64,000 nucleotides of DNA. Source: Bradyrhizobium sp. Arg816 (GTDB lineage Bacteria; Pseudomonadota; Alphaproteobacteria; Rhizobiales; Xanthobacteraceae). The DNA lies in contig NZ_JAPRAQ010000011.1 in the NCBI RefSeq assembly GCF_029989365.1, positions 124,001-188,000 on the forward strand, given 5' to 3'. This document shows positions 16,721 to 25,219 of the stretch, piece by piece. Position 1 is the first letter of the stretch. Every line of letters starts with the position of its first letter. A program made the position numbers and the translations under genes. The notes beneath the pieces are model-generated. The model saw nothing but the letters and a program-made list of their open reading frames with translations, ran no database searches and was not told the DNA's origin.

Positions 16721-17613
16721 ACCGGCCTTTCCCCCTTCACCGTCACGCGCGTGCCCGAACGCGTGTGCGGCCAGTAGTCCCACAACGCGCGGTGCTGAGT
16801 GCAGCGGTTGTCCCAGAACGCGATGGCGTTCTCGGTCCAGCGGAAGCGGCACTGGAACAGCGGGTTCTCGGCGTGCTGGTACAGATAGGCCAGCATCGCA
16901 TCGCTCTCGTCGCGCGGGATGTCGTTGATGTGGCGGGTGAAGCCGCGGTTGACGTAGAGCGCCTTCCTGCCCGTCACCGGATGCGTGCGCACCACGGGAT
17001 GCTCGGCGCTCGGATAGGACGGACGATCGGCGACGCCGTAATTGGCATAAAGCCCGCGATAGATCGGCTCGCCGTCATGCAGCGCGGTCAGCCCGTCGAG
17101 ATAGGCCTTCATCCGATCCGACAGCGCCTCATAGGCCGCGTACATGTTGGCGAACAGCGTGTCGCCGCCGCGCGGCGGGCACTGCTTGATGTAGAGGATC
17201 GAGCCCATCGGCGGCTCGAGATCGCAGGACACGTCCGAATGCCAGCCCTCGCCGTTCGCCCGCGGCGAGTTCTTGTCGGCGTAGATCTTCATCAGCGCCG
17301 GATCCTCGTCCTCGTGCGGCGCGGCAGGATGGAAATGCAGCTCGCCGAACTTGCGGCCGAACGCGAGATGCTGTTTGGGCGTGATGTCTTGATCGCGGAA
17401 GAAGATGACGAGGTTTTCGGCAAGCGCGCGGTGGATCTCGTCCATCTGCCGGTTGGAGCGGGCATCGCCATCGACGAGGCTGCCGATATCGACGCCGGAT
17501 ATTTCCGCGCCAATGATGGGGGTGAGCTTTTCGACCGCGATGGTCTCGTAAGCCGCGCCGTCTTCGGCCGTGTGGCGGTAGCGCGGACCCTGCTTGCCGG
17601 CGAGTGAGCTCAT
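16717..17613 (-). CDS. TauD/TfdA-family 2-oxoglutarate dioxygenase
   Basis: A 298-residue non-haem iron dioxygenase of the TauD/TfdA type that hydroxylates a substrate using 2-oxoglutarate and O2. The iron triad is seen as H-S-D (GWHSDVSCD) and a distal His in TQHRALW, with the 2-oxoglutarate-binding Arg in HTRSGTRVTV. TauD itself acts on taurine, but related enzymes use phenoxyacids, hypotaurine and others, and no tau transporter is adjacent. The start at 17613 follows GGGAGA. The stop overlaps the start of the amidase gene by GTGA. Confidence 0.88.
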   Translation of the reverse strand: MSSLAGKQGPRYRHTAEDGAAYETIAVEKLTPIIGAEISGVDIGSLVDGDARSNRQMDEIHRALAENLVIFFRDQDITPKQHLAFGRKFGELHFHPAAPHEDEDPALMKIYADKNSPRANGEGWHSDVSCDLEPPMGSILYIKQCPPRGGDTLFANMYAAYEALSDRMKAYLDGLTALHDGEPIYRGLYANYGVADRPSYPSAEHPVVRTHPVTGRKALYVNRGFTRHINDIPRDESDAMLAYLYQHAENPLFQCRFRWTENAIAFWDNRCTQHRALWDYWPHTRSGTRVTVKGERPV

Positions 17614-17645
17614 GGCATGTCTCCCGATCGTTTGATTGGAGACAT

Positions 17646-17734
17646 CGTAGCCCGGATGGAGCGAAGCGCAATCCGGGAACGGTTGCTCAGCCTGCGAGAG
17701 GCCCCGGATTTCGCTGCGCTCCATCCGGGCTACG
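17646..17734. repeat. Family C inverted repeat
   Basis: CGTAGCCCGGATGGAGCGAA and its near-complement (CGCTCCATCCGGGCTACG) flank about 45 bases with an internal CCGGG pair. It lies between ispG and the TauD gene on the same strand. Confidence 0.85.
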
Positions 17735-17801
17735 ACCTCGCAAAAAATTAAGGCGGGTTACGCCTTGCTAACCCGCCTTCCGATTCGATTTTTGGAGACG
17801 C

Positions 17802-19085
17802 TTACTCCGCCGCGGTCACCGGGACCTTGGCGCCCTGGCCGTAGCGCTGCTCGATGTAGTCGATCACCAGCGCCTTGAAGTCGGCCGAGATCGTGGGCCC
17901 ACGCAGCGTCCGGAACTTCTTGCCGTCGACGAACACTGGCGCGGCCGGCGCTTCGCCGGTGCCGGGCAGCGAGATGCCGATATTGGCGTGCTTGGATTCG
18001 CCGGGGCCGTTGACGATGCAGCCCATCACGGCGACGTTGAGCTCTTCGACGCCGGGATATTTCGTCTTCCAGCTCGGCATCTCGTCGCGGATGAAACCCT
18101 GGATCGAACTTGCCAGCTCCTGGAACGTGGTCGAGGTGGTGCGGCCGCAGCCGGGGCATGCCGCCACCAGCGGCACGAAGGTGCGGAAGCCCATGGTCTG
18201 GAGCAGCTCCTGGCCGACCTGCACCTCGCGGGTGCGGTCGCCGCCGGGCTCGGGCGTCAGCGAGATGCGGATGGTGTCGCCGATGCCCTGCTGCAGCAGG
18301 ATGCCGAGCGCGGCCGAGGACGCGACGATGCCCTTCGAGCCCATGCCGGCTTCGGTCAGGCCGAGATGAATCGCGTAGTCGGAACGGCTGGCGAGATCCT
18401 GATAGACCGCGATCAGATCCTGCACCGCCGAGACCTTTGCGGACAGGATGATGCGATCCTTGGGCATGCCGAGTTCTTCGGCGCGGGCGGCCGAGAGCAG
18501 CGCCGATTGCACCATCGCCTCGCGCGTCACCGCGCGCACGTCGCGCGGATTGGCGGACGCGGCGTTCTCGTCCATCAGCTTGGTCAGCAGCTCCTGGTCG
18601 AGCGAGCCCCAATTGGCGCCGATGCGGACCGGCTTGCTGTTCTTGTTCGCGATCTCGATGATGTCGGCGAACTGGGTGTCGCGCTTATCCTTGAAGCCGA
18701 CATTGCCCGGATTGATGCGATATTTGGCGAGCGCTTCGGCGCAGGCCGGATAGGCCGCGAGCAGCTTGTGGCCGATATAATGGAAGTCGCCGATCAAGGG
18801 CGTGGTGATGCCGCGCTTGGCGAGGCCGTCGCGGATGTGCGGAACGGCAGCGGCAGCCTCCTCGCGGTCCACGGTGATGCGGACCATTTCGGAGCCGGCG
18901 CGCGCGAGCGCTGCGACCTGGGCGATGGTGCCGTCGATGTCGGCGGTGTCGGTGTTGGTCATCGACTGCACGACGATCGGCGCGCCGCCGCCAACGGCGA
19001 CGTCGCCGACCTTGACCTGGGTGGTCTTGTGCCGGGGCGCCGGGCCCGCGATGTCGGAATCGAGAGGGTTTTCGAGCTTGTTCAT
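17802..19085 (-). CDS. ispG: 4-hydroxy-3-methylbut-2-enyl diphosphate synthase
   Basis: A 427-residue iron-sulfur enzyme of the MEP isoprenoid pathway that converts MEcPP to HMBPP. Landmarks: the N-terminal [14 protein letters not shown]-barrel start, then the C-terminal [4Fe-4S] ligands in [10 protein letters not shown] (two Cys) and [11 protein letters not shown] (third Cys and the Glu ligand). The start is ATG 19085; a TTG three codons upstream has no ribosome site. The DMT exporter ends 12 bases upstream, so ispG is likely cotranscribed with it and with the zur-like gene. Confidence 0.97.
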   Translation of the reverse strand: MNKLENPLDSDIAGPAPRHKTTQVKVGDVAVGGGAPIVVQSMTNTDTADIDGTIAQVAALARAGSEMVRITVDREEAAAAVPHIRDGLAKRGITTPLIGDFHYIGHKLLAAYPACAEALAKYRINPGNVGFKDKRDTQFADIIEIANKNSKPVRIGANWGSLDQELLTKLMDENAASANPRDVRAVTREAMVQSALLSAARAEELGMPKDRIILSAKVSAVQDLIAVYQDLASRSDYAIHLGLTEAGMGSKGIVASSAALGILLQQGIGDTIRISLTPEPGGDRTREVQVGQELLQTMGFRTFVPLVAACPGCGRTTSTTFQELASSIQGFIRDEMPSWKTKYPGVEELNVAVMGCIVNGPGESKHANIGISLPGTGEAPAAPVFVDGKKFRTLRGPTISADFKALVIDYIEQRYGQGAKVPVTAAE

Positions 19086-19097
19086 GGGGTCCAAATA

Positions 19098-20051
19098 TCA
19101 GGTTTTGGTGACGTTGAGCAATGCATCGCGCGGCGCCGCAGCCGTTGAGCTGGGACGGTTAACCAGAAAAAGCCCAGCAATTACAAGGATCGCAGCGGCC
19201 CCGAATGTCAGGCTCAAGGTGTCGTGCATGATGAAATAGCTACCCACCACGCCAAACAAAGGGGTGATGAAGGTAAAAGCCGACAATTTGCTGGCCGAAT
19301 AGGTCTTCACCAGCGCGAACCAAAGCGTGAACGTGGTTCCAACCACCCAGATCGCCTGGAAGGCCATCAGGCCGAGCGACAGCGGCGACGGGGTGTGGGT
19401 GATGGTCTCCCCAAACAGCCAGGCGGCGGTGCCCAGGATCGGGATCGAGGTCGCGACCTGATAGCCGAGGGCCTTTTCCGGCGCCGCGAAGCGCAGCCTT
19501 GTGCCCTTGGCGACCAGCGTGGTCGCCGCCCAAAGCCCTGCGCCGGCCACGATCAGGAGGTCGCCGAGCAGGATGTGCGAATCCACATTGGGCTGCGGCA
19601 CGCCGATCGCGAGCGCAACTCCGGCAAAGCTCACAGCCAAGCCCAGCCATTGGGTGCCGCCGAGCCGCTCGCCGAGAACCTGGTAGGACCCGAGCGCGAC
19701 GAAGAACGGCGCCGTGTAGAGGAACACCACCGCGCGCGAGGCCGAGGTCAGGCGCAGGCCCTGGAAAATCAGCACGAACTCGACGCCGAACATCAGCCCG
19801 GCGGCGAGGCCCGCCTTCCAGGTGCCGTCGCGCTCGAAGAATTTGACGCCGCGCAAGCTGCCGACGATGAACAGCACCGGCAGCGCCCCCATCGAGCGGA
19901 TCATCGCCTGGAGCATCGGCGGCACCTCCGGCAGCACCAGCTTCACCGCGATCTGATTGAAGCCCCAGGTCAGGCACAGCATCAGCATCAGGGCGATGGC
20001 GCCGGCACTGAGGGGGCGACCGGCGGACGGTATGGCTTGTGGTGCGGACAT
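19098..20051 (-). CDS. EamA/DMT-family exporter
   Basis: A 317-residue integral membrane protein of the drug/metabolite transporter superfamily with ten predicted helices in two EamA repeats. The repeats show the LCLTWGFNQIAVKLVLPEVPP opening (first) and LLIVAGAGLWAATTLVAK (second). Members export amino acids, nucleosides or toxic metabolites, and the substrate is unknown here. The start at 20051 has GGGAAG close upstream. It sits 34 bases after the zur-like gene and 12 bases before ispG, which suggests an operon. Confidence 0.87.
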   Translation of the reverse strand: MSAPQAIPSAGRPLSAGAIALMLMLCLTWGFNQIAVKLVLPEVPPMLQAMIRSMGALPVLFIVGSLRGVKFFERDGTWKAGLAAGLMFGVEFVLIFQGLRLTSASRAVVFLYTAPFFVALGSYQVLGERLGGTQWLGLAVSFAGVALAIGVPQPNVDSHILLGDLLIVAGAGLWAATTLVAKGTRLRFAAPEKALGYQVATSIPILGTAAWLFGETITHTPSPLSLGLMAFQAIWVVGTTFTLWFALVKTYSASKLSAFTFITPLFGVVGSYFIMHDTLSLTFGAAAILVIAGLFLVNRPSSTAAAPRDALLNVTKT

Positions 20052-20085
20052 TTCTTCCCGAATACCGGCTTGCGCCGTTGTTGCT

Positions 20086-20580
20086 TTATGCAGCTTTCTG
20101 ACAATGGGCGCAGACGCCCGTGATCTCCACCACGGACAGTTTTGGTGCGAAGCCTGAGCTGCGCGCGGCGGCATTGAGGTCCTTGGCGAAGGACGCCGAC
20201 GGGATCTCGCCGACCAGGCCGCAGCGCTCGCAGATCAGGAACGCCACCGCCGAGGTCGCGTCGTGGTCGTGGGCGGCGCAGGCGAGATAGGCGTTGCGGC
20301 TTTCGATGCGGTGCACGAGGCCGTTGGCCATCAGGAAATCGAGCGCACGGTAGACCGTGATCGGCGCCGGCCGCGGCATCGATTTGGCCAGCTCGTCGAT
20401 GATCTCATAGGCGCCGAGCGGGCGGTGACTGGAGAGCAGCGCCCCCAGCACCTGGCGGCGGATCGGCGTGAATTTCTGCGCGCGCTGCTCGCAAACCGCC
20501 TCGGCATGCGCCAGCGCGTCCGCGGTGCAGCGGCCGTGATCGTGGTCGGGCGTCGGAAATGCCGGCTTTGCGAGGGTCAT
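20086..20580 (-). CDS. Fur-family regulator, Zur-like
   Basis: A 164-residue ferric-uptake-type regulator. A helix-turn-helix spans about residues 45-95 (SSHRPLGAYEIIDELA, then ITVYRALDFLMANGLVHR). Structural-zinc pairs are seen as CERCG and C-A-H-C, and a histidine-rich AAHDHD forms part of the sensory site. The pattern and the short HDHGRC start are closer to Zur than Fur. Zur represses zinc uptake genes when zinc is plentiful. No znu transporter is adjacent; the cotranscribed neighbour is a DMT exporter. It is divergent from emrR across 155 bases. Confidence 0.85.
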   Translation of the reverse strand: MTLAKPAFPTPDHDHGRCTADALAHAEAVCEQRAQKFTPIRRQVLGALLSSHRPLGAYEIIDELAKSMPRPAPITVYRALDFLMANGLVHRIESRNAYLACAAHDHDATSAVAFLICERCGLVGEIPSASFAKDLNAAARSSGFAPKLSVVEITGVCAHCQKAA

Positions 20581-20693
20581 GTGGCCTGCCTTCTAGCATT
20601 TCGGCCGTGGAACCCAAAGCGCGACCAGGAATGCGCCTGTCAGCCATGCTCTTGCTGCGGGACAGCGTCCCGTTAATCCGCCACGAAATAATC

Positions 20694-20707
20694 ATAAGCT
20701 TGCTTAT
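20694..20707. promoter_or_regulatory. Perfect palindrome upstream of marR-emrA-emrB
   Basis: ATAAGC-TT-GCTTAT, inside a longer AT-rich near-palindrome, 28 bases before the MarR start codon. It is a good candidate for the MarR autoregulatory operator; no bound factor is shown. Confidence 0.55.
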
Positions 20708-20735
20708 TATAGTCAAGCTCATTGGAGACAACGTT

Positions 20736-21218
20736 ATGACCCGCGGGTCCGTCGACCAGAACTTCCTGTTCACGCTCGGTGAACTCTACCGCCTCTTGCG
20801 GGTCTATGCCGACAAGGAGGCCTCGCGCTTCGGCATCACCCGCGCCCAATGGGCGGTGCTATCCAAGGTCGAGCGCAGCGAAGGCATGAAGCAGTCGGAA
20901 CTCGCCGAGTTGCTGGAGATGCAGCCGATCACGCTGACGCGCTTGATCGACAAGCTCTGCGATAGCGACTGGATCGAGCGCCGCAGCGACGCCTCGGACC
21001 GCCGCGTCAAGCGCCTCTATCTCAAGAAGGCCGGCCGTGCGCTGCTTGGCAAGATGAGCGGCCTGAAATCGGAACTCACGGCGAACGCACTCGACGGCAT
21101 CAGCCCGGCGGACGCCCACCGTCTCCTCACCCAACTCGAAACCATGAAGGAAAACGTGCGTAACGCGATCCAGACATCCGGCGCGGAACAAGCGCGTAAG
21201 GAGCAGCGCTATGGCTGA
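20736..21218 (+). CDS. MarR-family repressor of the efflux operon
   Basis: A 160-residue winged-helix MarR/EmrR-type regulator. The DNA-recognition helix is in LAELLEMQPITLTRLIDKL, with the wing at ERRSDASDRRVKRLYL. Members bind palindromes and release DNA on binding lipophilic compounds. The start ATG 20736 has GGAGA seven bases upstream. Its stop overlaps the start of the membrane fusion gene by eight bases, so the three genes 20736-23947 form an operon. A 14-base palindrome lies just upstream. Confidence 0.9.
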   Translation: MTRGSVDQNFLFTLGELYRLLRVYADKEASRFGITRAQWAVLSKVERSEGMKQSELAELLEMQPITLTRLIDKLCDSDWIERRSDASDRRVKRLYLKKAGRALLGKMSGLKSELTANALDGISPADAHRLLTQLETMKENVRNAIQTSGAEQARKEQRYG

Positions 21219-22374
21219 TCAGGTCCTCAAGTTCCAGCCCGAGCAGAAGAGCGACAGCGGCAAGCCCACCAAGAAAGCCGGCACCGATCCGCGCCGCCGC
21301 CTGGTGGCGGGCCTGCGCCGCTATCGCCGCTTCCTGCTTCTGGTCGTGCTGCCGCTCGTCGTCGCCGTCGGCGGCCTCACCTTCTATCTCAACGGCGGCC
21401 GCTATGTCGGCACTGACGATGCCTATGTCGGCGCGCAGAAGGTCCTGGTGACGCCCGACATCTCCGGCAAGATCCAGAAGGTCGTCGTGAGGGAAGGCCA
21501 GACCGTCAAGCAAGGCGACGAGCTGTTCGAGATCGATCCCGTGCCGTTCCGCCTCGCGGTGGACGAGGCCAGGGCGCAGCTGATGCAGGCGCAGTCGACC
21601 TATGACAATCTCCGCGCCAACATCAAGATCTACGGCGACATGCTCAGCCTTGCGCAACAGGGCGTCGATCTGAAGCAGCGCGACGTCGAGCGCAAGCAGG
21701 CGCTGGTGAAGAACAGCTACGGCTCGCAGCTCGACCTCGACAACGCCGCGAACGCGCTGGTCACGTCAGGTTCGATCGCGCAATACGTCAAGCAGCAGAT
21801 CTCGACGGCCAAGACGCAGCTGCTCGGCGACACCGACCTGCCGCTGGAGAAATTCCCGCCTTACGCGCAGGCCAAGTCCAAGCTCGACAATGCCGAGCGC
21901 AATCTCGACCACGCCGTGGTGCGGGCATCGATGGGCGGCGTTGCGACGCAGGTCGAGCAGATTCAGCTCGGGCGCTACGTCACCGCCGGCACGCCGGTGT
22001 TCTCCATCATCGACGTCGCCCACCCCTGGGTCGACGCCAATCCGAAGGAGAGCGACCTCACCCACGTCACCGAGGGACAGCCTGTCACGCTCGAGGTCGA
22101 TGCGTTCCCGAACCACGTCTTCAAGGGCAAGATCGGTTCGCTTTCGCCCGGCACCGGCGCGCAATTCGCGATCCTGCCGCCGCAGAACGCCACCGGCAAT
22201 TTCGTCAAGGTGGTGCAGCGCGTGCCGATCAGGATCTATTTCGACGAGACCGACAAATACGTGCGGAAGCTGAAGGCCGGCATGAGCGTCTATGCCACCA
22301 TCGACACCGGCCACAAGCGCTCGCTCGCCGGCCTGTTCGGATTGTCGGCGACGGCGAACCAGGACAAAGATTGA
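21211..22374 (+). CDS. EmrA/HlyD membrane fusion protein
   Basis: A 387-residue periplasmic adaptor that links an inner-membrane pump to the outer membrane. A short basic cytoplasmic start is followed by one transmembrane helix (about 37-57, FLLLVVLPLVVAVGGLTFYL), then the two biotinyl-lipoyl halves (VTPDISGKIQKVVVREGQ and NLDHAVVRASMGGV) around a coiled-coil hairpin. With EmrB it forms a multidrug exporter. It overlaps the marR gene by eight bases and is 16 bases from emrB, consistent with coupled translation. Confidence 0.9.
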   Translation: MADQVLKFQPEQKSDSGKPTKKAGTDPRRRLVAGLRRYRRFLLLVVLPLVVAVGGLTFYLNGGRYVGTDDAYVGAQKVLVTPDISGKIQKVVVREGQTVKQGDELFEIDPVPFRLAVDEARAQLMQAQSTYDNLRANIKIYGDMLSLAQQGVDLKQRDVERKQALVKNSYGSQLDLDNAANALVTSGSIAQYVKQQISTAKTQLLGDTDLPLEKFPPYAQAKSKLDNAERNLDHAVVRASMGGVATQVEQIQLGRYVTAGTPVFSIIDVAHPWVDANPKESDLTHVTEGQPVTLEVDAFPNHVFKGKIGSLSPGTGAQFAILPPQNATGNFVKVVQRVPIRIYFDETDKYVRKLKAGMSVYATIDTGHKRSLAGLFGLSATANQDKD

Positions 22375-22390
22375 GACAAGGACTGATCCG

Positions 22391-23947
22391 ATGTCCGGCC
22401 CCAATGCCAGCCTGATGGTCCCCGGCCTGCGCCGGAACATGGTGACGATCTGCGCCATGACCGCGACCATCATGCAGGCGCTGGACACCACCATCGCCAA
22501 CGTCGCCTTGCCCTACATGCAGGGCACGCTGTCGGCCTCGCAGGACCAGATCAACTGGGTCTTGACCTCCTACATCGTCGCCGCCGCGATCATGACGGCG
22601 CCGGTCGGCTGGATCGCCAACCGCTTCGGCCGCAAGCGCATCTTCATCATCTGCGCGGCCGGCTTCACCTTCGCGTCCGTGCTGTGCGGGCTGGCGCAGG
22701 ACATCAACCAGATGGTGCTGTTTCGTCTGCTGCAAGGCGTGTTCGGCGCAGCCCTGGTGCCGTTGTCGCAGTCGGTCATGCTCGACTATTACACGCTCCA
22801 GGAACGCGCCAAGGCGATGTCGATCTGGGGCATGGGCGTGATGATGGGCCCGATCATGGGACCCTCGCTCGGTGCCTGGTTGACCGAGACCTATTCCTGG
22901 CACTGGGTGTTCTTCGTCAATTTGCCGTTCGGCGCCATCACCGTGCTCGGCCTGATCGTCTTCATGGACGAGACCAAAAAGGATATCAGCCTCAAATTCG
23001 ACTGGTTCGGCTTCGCCGCGCTGGCGATCGCGATCGGCTCGCTTCAACTGGCGCTGGACAGGGGCGAGCAACTGGGCTGGCTCGAATCCAATGAAATCAT
23101 CGCGGAGTTCATCGTCTCGGCCGTCGCCTTCTACTTCTTCCTCGCGCACTCCTTCACGACCTCGACGCCGTTCATCCGCTTCGCGCTGTTCAAGGACCGT
23201 AACTTCGTCACCGGCTGCATGTTCATGGTCGTGATGGGGCTCGTGCTGTTCTCGACCATGGCGCTGGCCTCGCCCTACATGCAGAACGTAATCGGCTATC
23301 CCATCATTACCGCCGGCCTGCTGCTGGCGAGCCGCGGCTTCGGCACCTTCTTCGCCATGATGCTGGTCGGCCGCATGATGCGCTATATCGAGGCGCGCAC
23401 GCTGATCATCACCGGCCTGACGCTGACCGCGGGCTCGCTGTTCCAGATGACCGGGTGGACCGACCTGACCCAGGTGCCGGAGATCGTCACCGTCAGCGTC
23501 ATCCAGGGCTTCGGCTTCGGCCTCGTCTTCGTGCCGCTCTCGACGGTGGCGTTCCTGACCTTGTCGAACGAGCTGCGCACCGACGGCACCGCGATGCTGA
23601 CCCTGATGCGCAACGTCGCGAGCTCGGTCGGCATCTCCGTCGTCATCGCCGAGCTGACGCAGGGAACGCGGCGGACCTACGCGATCCTGTCCGAATACAT
23701 CAACCCGTTCAACCACGCGCTCCAGATGCCCAGCGTCAGCGGCATGATCGATCTTTCCACCAACACTGGCCGCGCCATGGCCGACAGGATGGTCAGCGTA
23801 CAGGCGCAGATCATCGCGTTCGCGCACGACTATATGCTGGTGATGATCTTCATCCTCTGCACCATCCCGCTCGCCTTGTTGATCGGCTCGACCAAGGCCA
23901 CGCTGCGCAAGCAGGCGGCCGGGCCGGAACATGCGGTGATGGAGTAG
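22391..23947 (+). CDS. EmrB-type drug/H+ antiporter (DHA2, 14 TM)
   Basis: A 518-residue major-facilitator pump of the DHA2 class with about 14 membrane segments. Family motifs are seen: LDTTIANVALPYMQG (motif D1), GWIANRFGRKR (motif A) and GPIMGPSLGAWL (motif C). EmrB proteins expel hydrophobic antibiotics and uncouplers together with EmrA. The start at 22391 follows AAGGAC. The operon marR-emrA-emrB ends here; a family F repeat occupies the gap to the next, convergent gene. Confidence 0.92.
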   Translation: MSGPNASLMVPGLRRNMVTICAMTATIMQALDTTIANVALPYMQGTLSASQDQINWVLTSYIVAAAIMTAPVGWIANRFGRKRIFIICAAGFTFASVLCGLAQDINQMVLFRLLQGVFGAALVPLSQSVMLDYYTLQERAKAMSIWGMGVMMGPIMGPSLGAWLTETYSWHWVFFVNLPFGAITVLGLIVFMDETKKDISLKFDWFGFAALAIAIGSLQLALDRGEQLGWLESNEIIAEFIVSAVAFYFFLAHSFTTSTPFIRFALFKDRNFVTGCMFMVVMGLVLFSTMALASPYMQNVIGYPIITAGLLLASRGFGTFFAMMLVGRMMRYIEARTLIITGLTLTAGSLFQMTGWTDLTQVPEIVTVSVIQGFGFGLVFVPLSTVAFLTLSNELRTDGTAMLTLMRNVASSVGISVVIAELTQGTRRTYAILSEYINPFNHALQMPSVSGMIDLSTNTGRAMADRMVSVQAQIIAFAHDYMLVMIFILCTIPLALLIGSTKATLRKQAAGPEHAVME

Positions 23948-23955
23948 GCACAGGT

Positions 23956-24059
23956 GTCATGCCCCGGCTTGACCGGGGCATCCAGTACGCCGCAGCGTCT
24001 CCGAATCCCACAAACGTCTCTGGAATACTGGGTCGCCCGGTCAAGCCGGGCGACGACAG
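23956..24059. repeat. Family F composite repeat, copy 1
   Basis: Two hairpins: TGCCCCGGCTTGACCGGGGCA and GTCGCCCGGTCAAGCCGGGC (the latter with GACGAC), joined by a spacer containing GGAATACTGG. It fills the 132-base convergent gap after emrB. A second copy is at 50290. Confidence 0.88.
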
Positions 24060-24079
24060 CGAGCGGGCGGCACGAGCTT

Positions 24080-25141
24080 CTACAACAACTCCTCGCAGCC
24101 CAAATCCTCGACCGCCATCATCACCCGTTCCAGATTGTTCCACCAGATCACCGGCGGGATGTTGACGCTCCACTGCCAAACCGGCTTGGTGATGTGCCAG
24201 AGCACCGACAGACGATAATCCTGATCGAGCGCCCCGCGCGTGTAACCGCTGACGCCGTTGGCTATCAGCGTCTCGTGGTAACGATTGAGCAGCGCCCGCT
24301 CGAGCGCCTGCCTGCGATCTGGATACCATTGCATCGCCATCATGTAGGCGAGGTCGGTGGTCGGCACGTTGATGCCCCAGAGGTCGAAATCGAAGATGCG
24401 CACGCTATCCGCGACGCTGGCGCGCGGCAGCAGAAAATTCCAGGTATGCGCGTCGCCGTGAGTGATCGTAGCGTGGCGGCGAGAGTGGTAACGCTGGGAT
24501 AGCCGGACCGACTGATCGATGAGGCGGCGGTAGAGGATGCGGCGCTCTTCGCTGAGGCGGTCGCCGAGCAGGTCGGCGAAGCGATCGTAATGGCCGGCGA
24601 AAGTCTCCATGTGGCTTGCGCTGTCCTCAGTGCTCGCCCAGGTGCCGGCAGTCTCGCCGAGACCGGGATGGTCCCACCACGCTGCATGCATGCGGGCCAG
24701 CGTGGTGGCGATCGCCATCGCCGGCGCGCGCGAGGGCGGCAGCGGCCATTGCGTCGCGATCTCATGGCTGTCGGTGAGGTCCTCGAGCAGCAGATGCCAG
24801 GTCTGGCTCTCTTCGTCGAAATGACCGTCGAAACAGCGCGGCACGAGCCCCGGCGGCATCTGCGGCGCAAGCTTCGTGTAGAAGGTCACTTCGTGCCGGC
24901 CGCCATTTGCAAGCGTCTTCGCGAAGGCGGAATGCGCGGTCTTCAGGATCAGGGATTGCGGCGCACCCGCAGACTCCCCGACATAGCGCAAGCCGAGTCG
25001 CACGATGTGCGACAGAATCGTGTCACGCTCATGCAGCACCTTCACTTCGCGGACAGCGCCACGATCCAGCGCGCCAGCCTTGCGTAACGCAGCTGTAAGC
25101 TGAGCAGGCTCAGTGATCCCCGTCAGTTGCGGATTGGTCAT
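24080..25141 (-). CDS. Aminoglycoside phosphotransferase-like kinase
   Basis: A 353-residue protein with the APH/ecdysteroid-kinase-like fold. The catalytic loop is seen as THGDAHTWNFLL (Asp and Asn of the HxDxxxxN pattern) followed by FDFDLWG (metal-binding Asp). The N-lobe has the ALILKTAHS-type lysine strand. The substrate is unknown; related proteins phosphorylate small alcohols. The start is taken at ATG 25141; an in-frame ATG at 25171 is possible and neither has a clear ribosome site. The chemoreceptor gene lies upstream on the same strand. Confidence 0.8.
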   Translation of the reverse strand: MTNPQLTGITEPAQLTAALRKAGALDRGAVREVKVLHERDTILSHIVRLGLRYVGESAGAPQSLILKTAHSAFAKTLANGGRHEVTFYTKLAPQMPPGLVPRCFDGHFDEESQTWHLLLEDLTDSHEIATQWPLPPSRAPAMAIATTLARMHAAWWDHPGLGETAGTWASTEDSASHMETFAGHYDRFADLLGDRLSEERRILYRRLIDQSVRLSQRYHSRRHATITHGDAHTWNFLLPRASVADSVRIFDFDLWGINVPTTDLAYMMAMQWYPDRRQALERALLNRYHETLIANGVSGYTRGALDQDYRLSVLWHITKPVWQWSVNIPPVIWWNNLERVMMAVEDLGCEELL

Positions 25142-25219
25142 GAAAGCCACGATGCCCCCGTCCCGCGCCATACTGCACGATCACGACCCCGGGCACCAGC
25201 CGCAGACCTCGCGCCCGAC

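Noticed and set aside
16721-16852. N-terminal extension of the amidase
   Set aside because: It lies inside the TauD gene; the GTG at 16720 overlaps that stop codon and has a strong ribosome site.
22229-23932. Minus-strand frame of 567 codons over emrB
   Set aside because: Antisense to emrB with charged, low-complexity translation.
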